Source: Thiorhodovibrio frisius
GTDB lineage: Bacteria > Pseudomonadota > Gammaproteobacteria > Chromatiales > Chromatiaceae
Reading direction: 5' to 3'
Assembly (NCBI RefSeq): GCF_033954835.1
Contig: NZ_CP121471.1
Coordinates: forward strand, 2,598,501-2,662,500
Length of the DNA stretch: 64,000 nucleotides
Part shown: positions 18,075-27,036 of the stretch, piece by piece
How the letters are laid out: each line of letters begins with the position of its first letter
Position numbering within the stretch: position 1 is the stretch's first letter
The notes under the pieces: model-generated
What the model saw: only the letters and a program-made list of their open reading frames with translations
Database searches by the model: none
Told to the model about the DNA's origin: nothing
Program-made: the position numbers and the translations under genes

Positions 18075-19955
18075 ATGTGTCGAGCAGAGCGCGGAGCGAT
18101 TGCCAAGCTTTGGCTCGCCTGCTGGCTCTTGTTCGCACCGGCCGCAGCACCAGCTGCCCCGGTCGAAGAGAACACGCGCGTTCTCGTCCTCTATTCCACC
18201 CATCGCTTGCTGCCGGCGAATATCGAATTCGAAGCTGGTCTGCGTGAGACGCTCGATAATTCGACGGAGGTGAACGCCGAGTTTCTCGACTATCCTCGTT
18301 TTGATAGCCAGTCCTACCTGGACGCCATGACCACCTTCCTGGCCGAGAAGTACGCGTTGCGTCCGCCGACTTTGCTGGTCGCCGGGGGCAAGGGGGCGCT
18401 TGATTTTTTGCTCAGCCATCGCGCCGAACTGTTTCCGCAGGTTCCGGTTATCCACGCGGCCGTGCCCCGGTCGTTCCTGCAATCGCGCCCACCATTGCCG
18501 GCTGATATGGTTGGTGTTCCCATCGAATTCGATTTTCCGGGCACCATTGCGCTGGCGCTGCGCTTGCACCCGCGCGCCCGACGGCTGCTGGTGGTGACGG
18601 GCATCTCCGTGCAAGATCGCGCCTGGGAGGCGGAATTGCGCGATGACCTGTCGCGCCTCCCGGACCGGGTCACTGCCGAGTTTCTCGCTGGTCTGCCGAC
18701 CGACGAGGTGCTGCAACGCCTGAGTGAGTTGGGTAGCGACACCCTGGTGGTGACGCCAGGCTACTTCGAGGACGGTGTCGGTCATCTGTTTTCCCCGCGC
18801 GAAGCCGTCGGGCTCATGGCCACGGCCTCCGCTGCGCCGGTGTACGGCCCCTTCGATACCTTTATCGGCACCGGCATCGTCGGCGGCTCCATGCCAAATT
18901 TCGCCGCCATGGGGCGCCAGGCGGGACGTCTCGTGAATGATCAGCTGGCCGGCGACACATCTGCCACGCCGCGCTTGCCGGAGCTGATGCCCAGAGCCAT
19001 CAACCTCGACTGGCGACAGATCCGGCGGTGGAACATCGACCCGCGTGCTATTCCAGACGATGCCATCGTGCAGTTCAAGCCCCCGACGCTGCTGCAGGAG
19101 CATGCCACCGCAGCGGTTGTTGCCATTATTGTCTTGCTGCTGCAAGCGGGGCTGATCGCTCGACTCCTGTTTGAACGCCGTCACCGCCGCCGGATGGAAC
19201 TGGCCGTGCAGAAACAGCGCTTCGAACTTGCCCATGCCTCGCGCCTCGCGGTCGCTGGGGAGTTGACGGGCGCGATCGCCCATGAGATTAACCAGCCCCT
19301 CGGCGCGATTCTGAGCAACGCCGATGCCGCTGACCTCCTGCTCGCCTCTGGTGGGGATCGGCGGGACGAACTCCGCGCGATTGTGGCCGACATTCGAAAG
19401 GACAATGTGCGCGCCAGCGAGGTGATCCGCCGGCTGCGGGCGCTGCTTGCCAAGCAGCCGGCTGACTGGCACCCCTTCGATCTCAACGAGGCGGTTCGGG
19501 AGCTGGAGCCCGTGCTGCGCGCCGAAGCGCGCCGCCGCCGGGTGGCGCTCGACCTGCGACTGGCGTCGACCGCCACCATCCTCGGTGATCGCATCCAGAT
19601 CCAGCAGGTGCTCATCAATCTGGTGCTCAACGCCATGGATGCGGCGAATGGCCTGCCCGAAGCGCGACGCGTGGTCACCCTGTCTGTCGAGCGCGACGCG
19701 GATCGCCCGATGCTAGTGGTCCGTGATCGCGGGCCGGGGATCGCCCCCGAGCATCTGCCGCGGCTGTTCGAGTCGTTCTTTAGCACCAAGCCCCGGGGCA
19801 TGGGGCTGGGGCTGTCCATCACCCGCACCCTGGTTGAGGCCCACGGCGGGCGCGTCTGGGCCGAATCCGGTGGCCGTTCCGGATCGGACGCCGGTGCGGT
19901 GTTCCGGGTAGAATGGCCAGCCGCCGACGAAGCGGCCACAGCGGAGCTGGCATGA
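18075..19955 (+). CDS. Sensor histidine kinase with ABC-substrate-binding-like periplasmic domain (kinase 1)
   Basis: This membrane sensor has about 626 residues. A signal/anchor segment ([18 protein letters not shown]) precedes a periplasmic domain of about 300 residues. That domain resembles the ABC transporter substrate-binding family PF04392 ([31 protein letters not shown]). A transmembrane helix near residue 345 leads to HisKA with His403 ([21 protein letters not shown]) and an HATPase domain ([33 protein letters not shown]). ATG 18075 is preferred over a frame from 17970 because the paralogue at 23765 aligns from this methionine. The regulator gene overlaps the stop by four bases. The ligand is unknown. 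Confidence 0.88.
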   Translation: MCRAERGAIAKLWLACWLLFAPAAAPAAPVEENTRVLVLYSTHRLLPANIEFEAGLRETLDNSTEVNAEFLDYPRFDSQSYLDAMTTFLAEKYALRPPTLLVAGGKGALDFLLSHRAELFPQVPVIHAAVPRSFLQSRPPLPADMVGVPIEFDFPGTIALALRLHPRARRLLVVTGISVQDRAWEAELRDDLSRLPDRVTAEFLAGLPTDEVLQRLSELGSDTLVVTPGYFEDGVGHLFSPREAVGLMATASAAPVYGPFDTFIGTGIVGGSMPNFAAMGRQAGRLVNDQLAGDTSATPRLPELMPRAINLDWRQIRRWNIDPRAIPDDAIVQFKPPTLLQEHATAAVVAIIVLLLQAGLIARLLFERRHRRRMELAVQKQRFELAHASRLAVAGELTGAIAHEINQPLGAILSNADAADLLLASGGDRRDELRAIVADIRKDNVRASEVIRRLRALLAKQPADWHPFDLNEAVRELEPVLRAEARRRRVALDLRLASTATILGDRIQIQQVLINLVLNAMDAANGLPEARRVVTLSVERDADRPMLVVRDRGPGIAPEHLPRLFESFFSTKPRGMGLGLSITRTLVEAHGGRVWAESGGRSGSDAGAVFRVEWPAADEAATAELA

Positions 19956-20572
19956 CCACCCCTGCACCCATCATCCATGTCGTCGATGACGACGACTCAC
20001 TGCGCACCGCGCTGCTGCGGTTGCTCGATGCGGCCGGCTATCACGCGCGCGGCTATGCCTCGGTTGGCGATTTCCTGTTGCAGGCGCCGTCGGATAGTCC
20101 CGGCTGCGTGCTGCTCGATGTGCGACTGCCGGGGCCCTCGGGTCTCGACCTGCAGGCCGCTCTGCTGAGCCAGGGGAATGCGCTGCCGGTGGTTTTTCTT
20201 ACCGGCTACGCCGACGTGGTTTCCAGCGTGCAGGCGATGAAGGCCGGAGCGGTGGATTTTCTGACCAAGCCGGTCGAACGCGAGGCGCTGTTCGAGGCAA
20301 TCCAGCGGGCGCTCGCCCGCGACGCGGCCCAGCGCGAGGCGCGTGCGGACGCGGAGCAATTGCGCGCGGCCTTTGCCGCGCTGACGCCCCGCGAGCACGC
20401 GGTTTTCGACCGCGTCGTTGCCGGTGATCTCAACAAACAGATCGCCGAAGCGCTGGGAATCGCCGAACGCACTGTGAAGATGCAGCGTGCGCAAATGATG
20501 ACAAAGCTGGGCGTGAGTTCGGCAGCCGAACTCGGCCGGTTGGCCGAGCGGCTGCAATCCTTGCCCGATTGA
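19952..20572 (+). CDS. FixJ/LuxR-family response regulator
   Basis: This 206-residue regulator has a receiver domain (IHVVDDDDSLR, phospho-Asp56 in VLLDVRLPGPSG, Thr in FLTGYAD, Lys in FLTKPVE). A coiled linker rich in Ala/Arg precedes the LuxR-type HTH (LTPREHAVFDRVVAGDLNKQIAEALGIAERTVKMQRAQMMTKL). Its ATG overlaps the kinase 1 stop (ATGA), so they form a cognate pair. It is the only response regulator in the sulfatase cluster, and the second kinase lacks one, so it may serve both. The 68-bp element repeated upstream of both effector units is the obvious candidate operator, but that is an inference. Confidence 0.92.
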   Translation: MTTPAPIIHVVDDDDSLRTALLRLLDAAGYHARGYASVGDFLLQAPSDSPGCVLLDVRLPGPSGLDLQAALLSQGNALPVVFLTGYADVVSSVQAMKAGAVDFLTKPVEREALFEAIQRALARDAAQREARADAEQLRAAFAALTPREHAVFDRVVAGDLNKQIAEALGIAERTVKMQRAQMMTKLGVSSAAELGRLAERLQSLPD

Positions 20573-20607
20573 TCCCGCGCGCGTTCGCGATCCCGCCCCC
20601 GCCCACC

Positions 20608-20675
20608 TTTGCCCTTTCGGGCAAACCCCCTTGCCCCTTTGTCCGATAGTCGCGCTGCGGTTGCAGTGGGATGAT
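20608..20675 (+). promoter_or_regulatory. Conserved upstream element A (ahead of sulfatase 1)
   Basis: This stretch of about 68 bp is nearly identical to 25672-25738. It starts with the inverted repeat TTTGCCC-TTTC-GGGCAAA (20608-20625). A direct TTGCCCC, the block TTTGTCCGATAGTCGC and finally GTGGGATGAT follow. The flanking bases on both sides do not match, so the conservation is confined to the element. It ends about 100 bp before the sulfatase start. I infer an operator and promoter for the FixJ-type regulator; the inverted repeat has no U-run and is unlikely to be a terminator. Confidence 0.6.
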
Positions 20676-20775
20676 TTAGCTCCATCACCTCCAATCCTGA
20701 CCCCAGTTCCGCCTTTTTCGCGCGGGACGCTGATACCGCTTCTTAACCAGCTTCTTATCCAGAGGAATCGTGCAG

Positions 20776-22533
20776 ATGCAACTCAACAAACCAAGACCGC
20801 CGAAATGGTCTCCCATGGTGGGCCTTAAGGCCACCGGTTCGCTCCTGGCCCTAACGGCCTGTCTCGCCATCGGCAACGCCCAGGCCGCCGACTCCACTGA
20901 CTCCGGTGACAAGCCCAACATCCTGTTCATCATGGGCGATGACATCGGCATCATGAACGTGGGTGCTTACCATCAGGGCCTGATGGTTGGAGAGACGCCC
21001 AACCTCGACCGCCTCGCGGATGAAGGGGCGCGGTTCATGACCTACTATGCCGAGCAGAGCTGCACGGCCGGGCGCACCGCCTTCTTCACCGGCATGCATC
21101 CGCTGCGCGCCGGCATGGTCATGCCACAGCTTCCGGGCGCTACCAGCTCGCTGTTGCCGGGCACCCCCGCGCTGGCCAAATTCCTGCTTGATCTCGGCTA
21201 CAACACCGGCGAGTTCGGCAAGAACCACCTCGGCGACAAGTCGGAGTCGCTGCCCACGGCACATGGCTTCCAGGAGTTTTGGGGCTACCTGTATCACCTC
21301 GACGCCATGCAAGGGGTGAGCTTCCCCGACATCAACAAGTCACCGACCGAACAGACCGTTGTTCCGCCCTGTAAAAACACCCCGGTCAAGGGTCTTGAAG
21401 AAGTCGCCGGTGCGGTGGACCCGAAGACCGCGCTTTGCATGACTCCGCCACGCCCGGTGATTCATTGCACGTCCAAGGACGGCACCGAGGAGAATCAGAG
21501 TTGTAAGGACGAAGGACCACTGACGCTGGAACGCTCCAAGACCATCGACGAAGAGATCTCTACCCAGGTCATCGACTTCCTTGAGCGCAACGACCCCGAG
21601 AAGACCGGCAAGCCGTTCTTCGTCTGGTACAACCCGGCGCGCATGCATGTCACCACCATGCTCTCGGATGAGTACATGGACATGCTGGGCGAGAAGGGCG
21701 GCAAGGACTGGGGTATCAACGAAGCCGGCATGAAGCAGATGGACGACAACATCGGCTACGTGCTGAAAAAGCTCGAAGACATGGGCGAGCTTGACAACAC
21801 CATCGTCGTCTTCACCACTGACAACGGCGCCGAGGCCATCACCTACCCGGACGGCGGTATCACGCCCTTCCGCGGTGGCAAGCTGACCACCTGGGAAGGC
21901 GGTATGCGGGCGCCGATGCTGGTGCGCTGGCCGGGGCACGTCGAGGCCGGCTCGAACCCGGACCAGATTTTCTCGTCGCTGGACTGGGTACCCACCTTGG
22001 TCAATATCGCTGGTGGGCCTTCGGGTGATGAGCTGAAGAAGCAGATCGAGGCCGGCGAGTACCCCGGCATCGTCAAGACCACGCTGGACGGCTTCGACCA
22101 GCGCGATTACCTGGAAGGCAAGTCGGATTCGGCACGCGACCACTTCTTCTATTACACCGGTAAAGATCCTTCGGCGGTGCGCTACAAGAACTGGAAGTTC
22201 TACTACACGATGATTTCCTCCAATGCGACGGAGGCCTTCAACCCCCCACTCACCTATCACTGGACCTATGTCAGCAACCTCAAGCGTGATCCTTTCGAGC
22301 GCTCGGTCGCGACCGTTGATGGGACCCTCTTGGGCTACGGTGGCGCCTTGGCGGCTCCAAGCACGGCGTACATCTATGACTGGAACCTGCTGCCCATCGG
22401 ACAGCTGATGTGGCTGAAGGAACTCGAGACCTATCGGGACTTCCCCTCGCTGCAAGTGCCGGCGAGCTACAACCTGGATCAGGTGATCGAGGCGATGCAG
22501 TCGGCGAAACACGTCAGCCACGCGGGTGAGTAG
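20776..22533 (+). CDS. Secreted arylsulfatase-family hydrolase (sulfatase 1)
   Basis: This type I sulfatase has a Sec signal peptide ending near GNAQAA, so it acts in the periplasm. Metal ligands occur in MGDDIG and in TTDNGAE. The formylglycine motif C-x-A-x-R is present as CTAGR with the catalytic precursor Cys96, followed by GKNHLGD (the Lys and His of the active site). The motif FRGGKLTTWEGGMRAP is also typical. The cysteine must be converted to formylglycine by a maturase, and none is in the window. ATG 20776, nine bases after AGAGGA, is preferred over GTG 20770. The product has 585 residues. The sulfate ester it hydrolyses is unknown. Confidence 0.9.
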   Translation: MQLNKPRPPKWSPMVGLKATGSLLALTACLAIGNAQAADSTDSGDKPNILFIMGDDIGIMNVGAYHQGLMVGETPNLDRLADEGARFMTYYAEQSCTAGRTAFFTGMHPLRAGMVMPQLPGATSSLLPGTPALAKFLLDLGYNTGEFGKNHLGDKSESLPTAHGFQEFWGYLYHLDAMQGVSFPDINKSPTEQTVVPPCKNTPVKGLEEVAGAVDPKTALCMTPPRPVIHCTSKDGTEENQSCKDEGPLTLERSKTIDEEISTQVIDFLERNDPEKTGKPFFVWYNPARMHVTTMLSDEYMDMLGEKGGKDWGINEAGMKQMDDNIGYVLKKLEDMGELDNTIVVFTTDNGAEAITYPDGGITPFRGGKLTTWEGGMRAPMLVRWPGHVEAGSNPDQIFSSLDWVPTLVNIAGGPSGDELKKQIEAGEYPGIVKTTLDGFDQRDYLEGKSDSARDHFFYYTGKDPSAVRYKNWKFYYTMISSNATEAFNPPLTYHWTYVSNLKRDPFERSVATVDGTLLGYGGALAAPSTAYIYDWNLLPIGQLMWLKELETYRDFPSLQVPASYNLDQVIEAMQSAKHVSHAGE

Positions 22534-22569
22534 CAGAGCACCCTAGAGGTTGCTTTGTATTGAAGTGAC

Positions 22570-22603
22570 AAAGCCGGCGGCCTGAACAGTCGCCGGCTTT
22601 ATT
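22570..22603 (+). terminator. Rho-independent terminator after sulfatase 1
   Basis: A perfect stem AAGCCGGCG / CGCCGGCTT with an 11-base loop is followed by TATTT. It lies 37 bp after the sulfatase 1 stop, so sulfatase 1 is probably monocistronic and the AraC gene starts a new transcript. Confidence 0.85.
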
Positions 22604-22686
22604 TCAATCGCCAAGTCTTCCATAGAAGGCCTTTTTAAGTTCCTCACCACCAGCTTCACCGGCCTATCCATCACGGAGACAGCGAC

Positions 22687-23703
22687 ATGCATATCCCTGT
22701 CGTAAGGGCACAGCATGTAATCGATAATATCGGAGTCCTCCGAGATGCTGGTGTCCCGATCGAGCGAGAACTCGAGCGCTCGCGGCTCCCCGCTTTTATT
22801 GAACAGACCCCCGATGCTTATGTCAGCTTGCCGCGCGCCCTCGACTGGGCTTGGCGATCAAGTCGTGAGCTTGGCATCATGGAAGTCGGTTTCCTCGCCG
22901 GTCGCGCTACTTCCCTCAGTAGGCTCCATCCCGCTGTGCAGCGTGCGGTCATTGGGGCGCCCACCGGACTTTCCCGCATCGAGGCCCTGTCGCACCAGGT
23001 GCATCGAGAAAACAGCGCCTTACAGATCGACATCCGCCGTGAAGGCGTCGATCGACGCGTGCTGTGCGAAGTACGGGGGTTTCAGAACAGTCCTTTTGTC
23101 GGCTTCGCCGAGTGGAAGGCGATTGTAGGCGTCATCAACATTGTGCGCAGTGCCGCCGGATCTGACTGGTGCCCGACCGAGATCACCTTCGTCTCGCGTG
23201 GGCGGCCCTCGCACGCCGCGCGAGAGGCTTACGGCAACGCCCGCATCCTGACCGGTCAGCAGCACTGCTCGATACTGGTTGCAGCGGCTGACATCGCGCA
23301 GATCTGCATCGGCCGTCGGTCAAGCGCCGTTGACGTCAATGGTCCGACGAGTCCCCCGCGAACCCCATTCGGCTTGGGTGACGCCTGGGACTTCGTCACC
23401 GCCGTGCGCGCGCTCATCCGTCCCTATCTCGCGCAGGGGCATCCGCCCCTGTCGCTGGTGGCCGAAATCGTCGGCATGAGCGAGCGCAGCTTGCAGCGCC
23501 GGCTGGCAAAATGCGGCGCGACCTATTCCGACATTGTGCAAGATGCGCGTTTCGCGATCGCATCGGACCTCTTGGTTGATTCCGACCTGAACATCGCCGA
23601 CATCGCCTTTGCCGCCGGCTACGAGAATGCGCCGCATTTTTCCAGGGCGTTTAAGCGCCTGACCGGCATGACGCCGCGCGATTACCGCGGCGCTCTGGTC
23701 TGA
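22687..23703 (+). CDS. AraC-family transcriptional regulator (OruR/ArgR-like architecture)
   Basis: The 338-residue protein has an N-terminal domain of about 200 residues of the type seen in OruR/VirF-like regulators (PF12625-like). The C-terminus carries the two HTH motifs of AraC regulators: SLVAEIVGMSERSLQRRLAK, then IADIAFAAGYENAPHFSRAFKRLTGMTPRDYR, which matches the family signature well. ATG 22687 follows GGAGACAGCGAC. The kinase 2 gene begins 61 bp downstream on the same strand, so they may be co-transcribed. Its target is likely one of the cluster promoters, but nothing in the sequence proves this. Confidence 0.88.
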   Translation: MHIPVVRAQHVIDNIGVLRDAGVPIERELERSRLPAFIEQTPDAYVSLPRALDWAWRSSRELGIMEVGFLAGRATSLSRLHPAVQRAVIGAPTGLSRIEALSHQVHRENSALQIDIRREGVDRRVLCEVRGFQNSPFVGFAEWKAIVGVINIVRSAAGSDWCPTEITFVSRGRPSHAAREAYGNARILTGQQHCSILVAAADIAQICIGRRSSAVDVNGPTSPPRTPFGLGDAWDFVTAVRALIRPYLAQGHPPLSLVAEIVGMSERSLQRRLAKCGATYSDIVQDARFAIASDLLVDSDLNIADIAFAAGYENAPHFSRAFKRLTGMTPRDYRGALV

Positions 23704-23764
23704 CGCAGCAACAACGGACATGATGCTCTGTCGCGTTTGGCGCGGATTTCAAATCGCTTCCAAG

Positions 23765-25627
23765 ATGGATCGGGCAAAGCACGGACTGATTCGCCAACTT
23801 TGGCTCACCGGCTGGCTGCTGTTCGCACCGGCTGCGCCGGCCGAGGAGACCCCGCACGTCCTCGTGCTCTATTCCCACCATCGCTTGCTGCCGGCGAATC
23901 TTGAATTTGAAGCCGGCCTGCGCGAGACGCTCCCCAATGCGACCGAGGTGAATGCCGAGTTTCTCGACTATCCACATTTTGACGGCGAGTCCTACCTGGG
24001 CGCCCTGATCAGCTTCCTGCACGAGAAGTACGCGTTGCGACCCCCGACCGTATTGCTCGCCGCGGCCGATGGGGCGCTGGATCTCTTGCTCCACCATCGC
24101 GCTGAGCTGTTTCCGCAGGTTCCGATCATCTACGCGGGCGTTCTGCGTTCGTTCCTGCAATCGCACCCACCATTGCCGACCGACATGGTCGGCGTTCCCA
24201 TCGAATTCGATTTTCCGGGCACCATTGAACTGGCGCTGCGTTTGCATCCGCGCGCCCAACGGCTGGCGGTGGTGACGGGCAGCTCCGCGCTGGATCGTGA
24301 CTGGGAGGCCGAGTTGCGCGATGACGTGTCGCGCCTCCCGGACCGGATCAGCGCCGAGTTTCTCGCTGGCCTGCCAACCGATGCGGTCTTGCAACGCTTG
24401 AGTGCGTTGGATGGCGACACCCTGGTGGTGACACCGGGCTACTTCGAGGACGGTGTCGGCCACCTGTTTTCCCCGCGTCAAGCCGTAGAGCTCATGGCGA
24501 CGGCCTCGGCCGTACCGGTGTACGGACCCTTTGACACCTTTATCGGCACCGGCATCGTCGGCGGCTCCATGCCGAATTTTGTGGCCATGGGGCGACAGGC
24601 GGGACGCCTGGTGAATGATCGGCTTGCTGGCGATGCACCGCGCTTGCCGGAGCCGCTTCCCCAGGTTGTGAACCTCGACTGGCGCCAGATCCAGCGGTGG
24701 GACATCGACCCGAGTGCCATCCCAGAGGATGCCATCTTGCGCTTCAAGCCCCCGACACTGCAGGAGGAACATGCCACCGCAACGGTTGTCGCCATTGTCG
24801 TCTTGCTGCTGGAGGCGGGGCTGATTGGCGGACTCCTGTTTGAGCGTCGCCGGCGCCGCCAGATTGAACTGGCCGTGCAAAAACAGCGCTTCGAACTCGC
24901 CCATGCCTCGCGCCTCGCGGTCGCTGGGGAGTTGACGGGCGCAATCGCTCACGAAATCAACCAGCCCCTCGGCGCGATTCTGAGCAACGCCGATGCCGCC
25001 GACCTCCTGCTCGCGTCCGGTGCGGATCGGTGGGACGAACTCCGGGCGATTTTGACCGACATCCGAAAGGACAACCTGCGCGCCAGCGAGGTGATCCGCC
25101 GATTGCGGGCGCTGCTCGCCAAGCAGCCGGTTGACTGGCACCCCTTCGATCTCAACGCGGCGGTCCGCGAGCTGGAGCCCTTGCTGCGCGCCGAAGCGCG
25201 GCGCCGCGGGGTGACGCTCGACCTGCGACTGGGCGGGACCGCTTGCCTCTTGCTCGGCGATCGTATCCAGATCCAGCAGGTGCTCATCAACCTGGTGCTC
25301 AACGCCATGGAGGCGACCAACGGCCTGCCCGAGGCACGACGCCTGGTCACCCTGTGCGTCGAGCGCGAGGCGGATCGCCTGATGCTAGTGGTCCGTGATC
25401 GCGGACCGGGGATCGCCCCCGAGCATTTGCCGCAGCTGTTCGATTCGTTCTTCAGCACCAAGCCCCAGGGCATGGGGCTGGGGCTGTCCATCACCCGCAC
25501 TCTGGTCGAGGCCCACGGCGGCCGCGTCTGGGCCGAATCCGATGCCGGTTCGGCGTCTGGTGCGGGCGCGGTGTTCCGGGTCGAATGGCCAGCGGCGGAC
25601 GGCGCGGGCAAGGTGAAGCCGGCATAA
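23765..25627 (+). CDS. Sensor histidine kinase, paralogue of kinase 1 (kinase 2)
   Basis: This protein of about 620 residues aligns with kinase 1 (18075-19955) along its whole length, with long identical blocks at protein and DNA level, so one arose by duplication. It has the same parts: signal anchor ([16 protein letters not shown]), ABC-substrate-binding-like periplasmic domain, transmembrane helix, HisKA with His396 ([11 protein letters not shown]) and HATPase ([26 protein letters not shown]). ATG 23765 aligns with kinase 1; ATGs at 23720 and 23723 are possible but less likely. Unlike kinase 1 it has no regulator gene after it. Differences are concentrated in the periplasmic domain, which fits changed ligand sensing. 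Confidence 0.88.
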   Translation: MDRAKHGLIRQLWLTGWLLFAPAAPAEETPHVLVLYSHHRLLPANLEFEAGLRETLPNATEVNAEFLDYPHFDGESYLGALISFLHEKYALRPPTVLLAAADGALDLLLHHRAELFPQVPIIYAGVLRSFLQSHPPLPTDMVGVPIEFDFPGTIELALRLHPRAQRLAVVTGSSALDRDWEAELRDDVSRLPDRISAEFLAGLPTDAVLQRLSALDGDTLVVTPGYFEDGVGHLFSPRQAVELMATASAVPVYGPFDTFIGTGIVGGSMPNFVAMGRQAGRLVNDRLAGDAPRLPEPLPQVVNLDWRQIQRWDIDPSAIPEDAILRFKPPTLQEEHATATVVAIVVLLLEAGLIGGLLFERRRRRQIELAVQKQRFELAHASRLAVAGELTGAIAHEINQPLGAILSNADAADLLLASGADRWDELRAILTDIRKDNLRASEVIRRLRALLAKQPVDWHPFDLNAAVRELEPLLRAEARRRGVTLDLRLGGTACLLLGDRIQIQQVLINLVLNAMEATNGLPEARRLVTLCVEREADRLMLVVRDRGPGIAPEHLPQLFDSFFSTKPQGMGLGLSITRTLVEAHGGRVWAESDAGSASGAGAVFRVEWPAADGAGKVKPA

Positions 25628-25671
25628 CCACGCCTTCAGCCCTGATCCAGGGAAATATCGCCGATCCGCTA

Positions 25672-25738
25672 TTGCCCTTTCGGGCAAATTCCCTTGCCCC
25701 TTTGTCCGATAGTCGCATTGCCGTTCAGGTGGGATGAT
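25672..25738 (+). promoter_or_regulatory. Conserved upstream element B (ahead of the HAD-cytochrome-sulfatase unit)
   Basis: This is the second copy of the element at 20608-20675. TTGCCC-TTTC-GGGCAA (25672-25687), CCCTTGCCCCTTTGTCC, GATAGTCGC and GTGGGATGAT are kept in the same order and spacing, with only a few substitutions and one single-base indel. It begins 45 bp after kinase 2 and ends 141 bp before the HAD gene. Shared control of both effector units by the FixJ-type regulator is the simplest reading. Part of the likeness could instead date from the duplication that produced the two kinases. Confidence 0.6.
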
Positions 25739-25879
25739 CAGGATCAATATCTGTACCCCAGTCCCGCACCTGAGCGCGGAATTCTGATGCCGTTTCCTGG
25801 CCGCTGTGCATCGGTATCTCCTTAAATGGGCAGTGTTTTTACCCATGATGGCTTCATTCCAGTCAGCAGGTATCCTCTC

Positions 25880-26953
25880 ATGAAGATCGCCTCAATCCTG
25901 AAATCACCCTTCACTGCGAAGTTTATGGCCGCCTGGCCGGTATTGGCGCTCATCGCCTGCCTGTCCATCGGCAGCGCCCAGGCCGCCGACCAGGGATCTC
26001 GCAACCACGCCGATGATCCGCTGTCCGCCTGGAACGACGGGCCGGCGAAGCAGGCGATCATGGCCTTCGTGAAGGAAACCACGACGCCGGGAAGCCCGAC
26101 CTTCGTGCCGCCAGCGGAACGCATCGCGACCTTCGACCAGGACGGTACGCTCTGGGTCGAGCACCCCATGTACAGCCAGGTGGTCTACTGCCTGGAGCGG
26201 GTTCCGGCGGTGGTCAAGGCGAAACCTGAGCTGGCGCAGGAGGAGCCGTTCAAGACCGTGCTGTCTGGCGACCGCGAGGCCATCGCCAAGCTCCCCATGG
26301 ATGACCTGATCAAGATCCTCGCCGCCACCCTGACCGGCATGGATGTCGACGAGTTCAAGGCTGAGGCGGAAAAGTGGCTCGCAACCGTTAAGAACGCGCG
26401 CTGGGACCGGCCCTACACCGACCTCACCTACCTGCCGATGAAGGAGGTTCTGGAGTACCTCCGCGCCAACGATTACAAGACCTACATCGTCACCGGCGGC
26501 GGTCAGGACTTCGTTCGGGTGTATTCCGAGTCCGTTTACGGGATCCCGCCAGAGCAGGTTGTTGGCACCGCCGGGGAGACCAAGTACGGCTATCGCAAGG
26601 ACGGCACGCCGTTTCTCACCAAGGAGCCGAAACTGCTGCTCGACAACAACAATGCCGGCAAGCCCGAAGGCATCCACTTGATGATCGGGCGTCGGCCCCA
26701 TGCGGCCTTCGGAAACTCCACCGGCGACCGGGAGATGCTCGAATACACCAAGGCCGGTGACGGCGCGCGATTGTCGATGCTTCTGCTGCACGACGACGCC
26801 GAGCGCGAGTACGCCTACGGACCGGCGCAGGGGCTGCCCGACACCAAGGTCGGCACCTTCACCCAGGCGCTGTACGACGAAGCACAGAAGCAGGGCTGGA
26901 TCGTGATCAGCATGAAGACGGATTGGAAGCAGATTTTTGCCTTCGACGAATAA
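25880..26953 (+). CDS. Secreted HAD-superfamily phosphatase
   Basis: The 357-residue product has a Sec signal peptide (ALIACLSIGSAQAA) and a complete HAD catalytic set. Motif I is FDQDGTLW with nucleophile Asp86 and acid/base Asp88, motif II is IVTGGG, and motif IV is FGNSTGDREM. It resembles periplasmic phosphoserine-phosphatase-like HAD proteins, so its substrate is probably a small phosphomonoester. ATG 25880 is chosen because the signal peptide starts there; an ATG at 25826 would add an unneeded N-terminus. It is the first gene after element B and is followed by the octaheme gene after 83 bp, suggesting an operon with sulfatase 2. Confidence 0.85.
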   Translation: MKIASILKSPFTAKFMAAWPVLALIACLSIGSAQAADQGSRNHADDPLSAWNDGPAKQAIMAFVKETTTPGSPTFVPPAERIATFDQDGTLWVEHPMYSQVVYCLERVPAVVKAKPELAQEEPFKTVLSGDREAIAKLPMDDLIKILAATLTGMDVDEFKAEAEKWLATVKNARWDRPYTDLTYLPMKEVLEYLRANDYKTYIVTGGGQDFVRVYSESVYGIPPEQVVGTAGETKYGYRKDGTPFLTKEPKLLLDNNNAGKPEGIHLMIGRRPHAAFGNSTGDREMLEYTKAGDGARLSMLLLHDDAEREYAYGPAQGLPDTKVGTFTQALYDEAQKQGWIVISMKTDWKQIFAFDE

Positions 26954-27036
26954 CGAGGACCGAGCAGGCCGGCGGCGGCCAGTCGCGGGTCGGGTTATGC
27001 TTTGCGGCCTGACTTTCAACTCTGCGAGGAGAACCC

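Noticed and set aside
18069-19472. Long minus-strand open frames opposite the kinases, sulfatases and octaheme gene (for example 18069-19472, 27541-28653, 29993-31027)
   Set aside because: They mirror strong plus-strand genes, have low-complexity Arg/Gly/Ala-rich or His/Gln-rich translations without domain motifs, and are expected in high-GC DNA.
20608-20625. Reading the TTTGCCC/GGGCAAA hairpin as a terminator for the regulator gene
   Set aside because: The stem is only 7 bp and is followed by a C-run, not T, and the same stem is part of a longer conserved element upstream of another gene.
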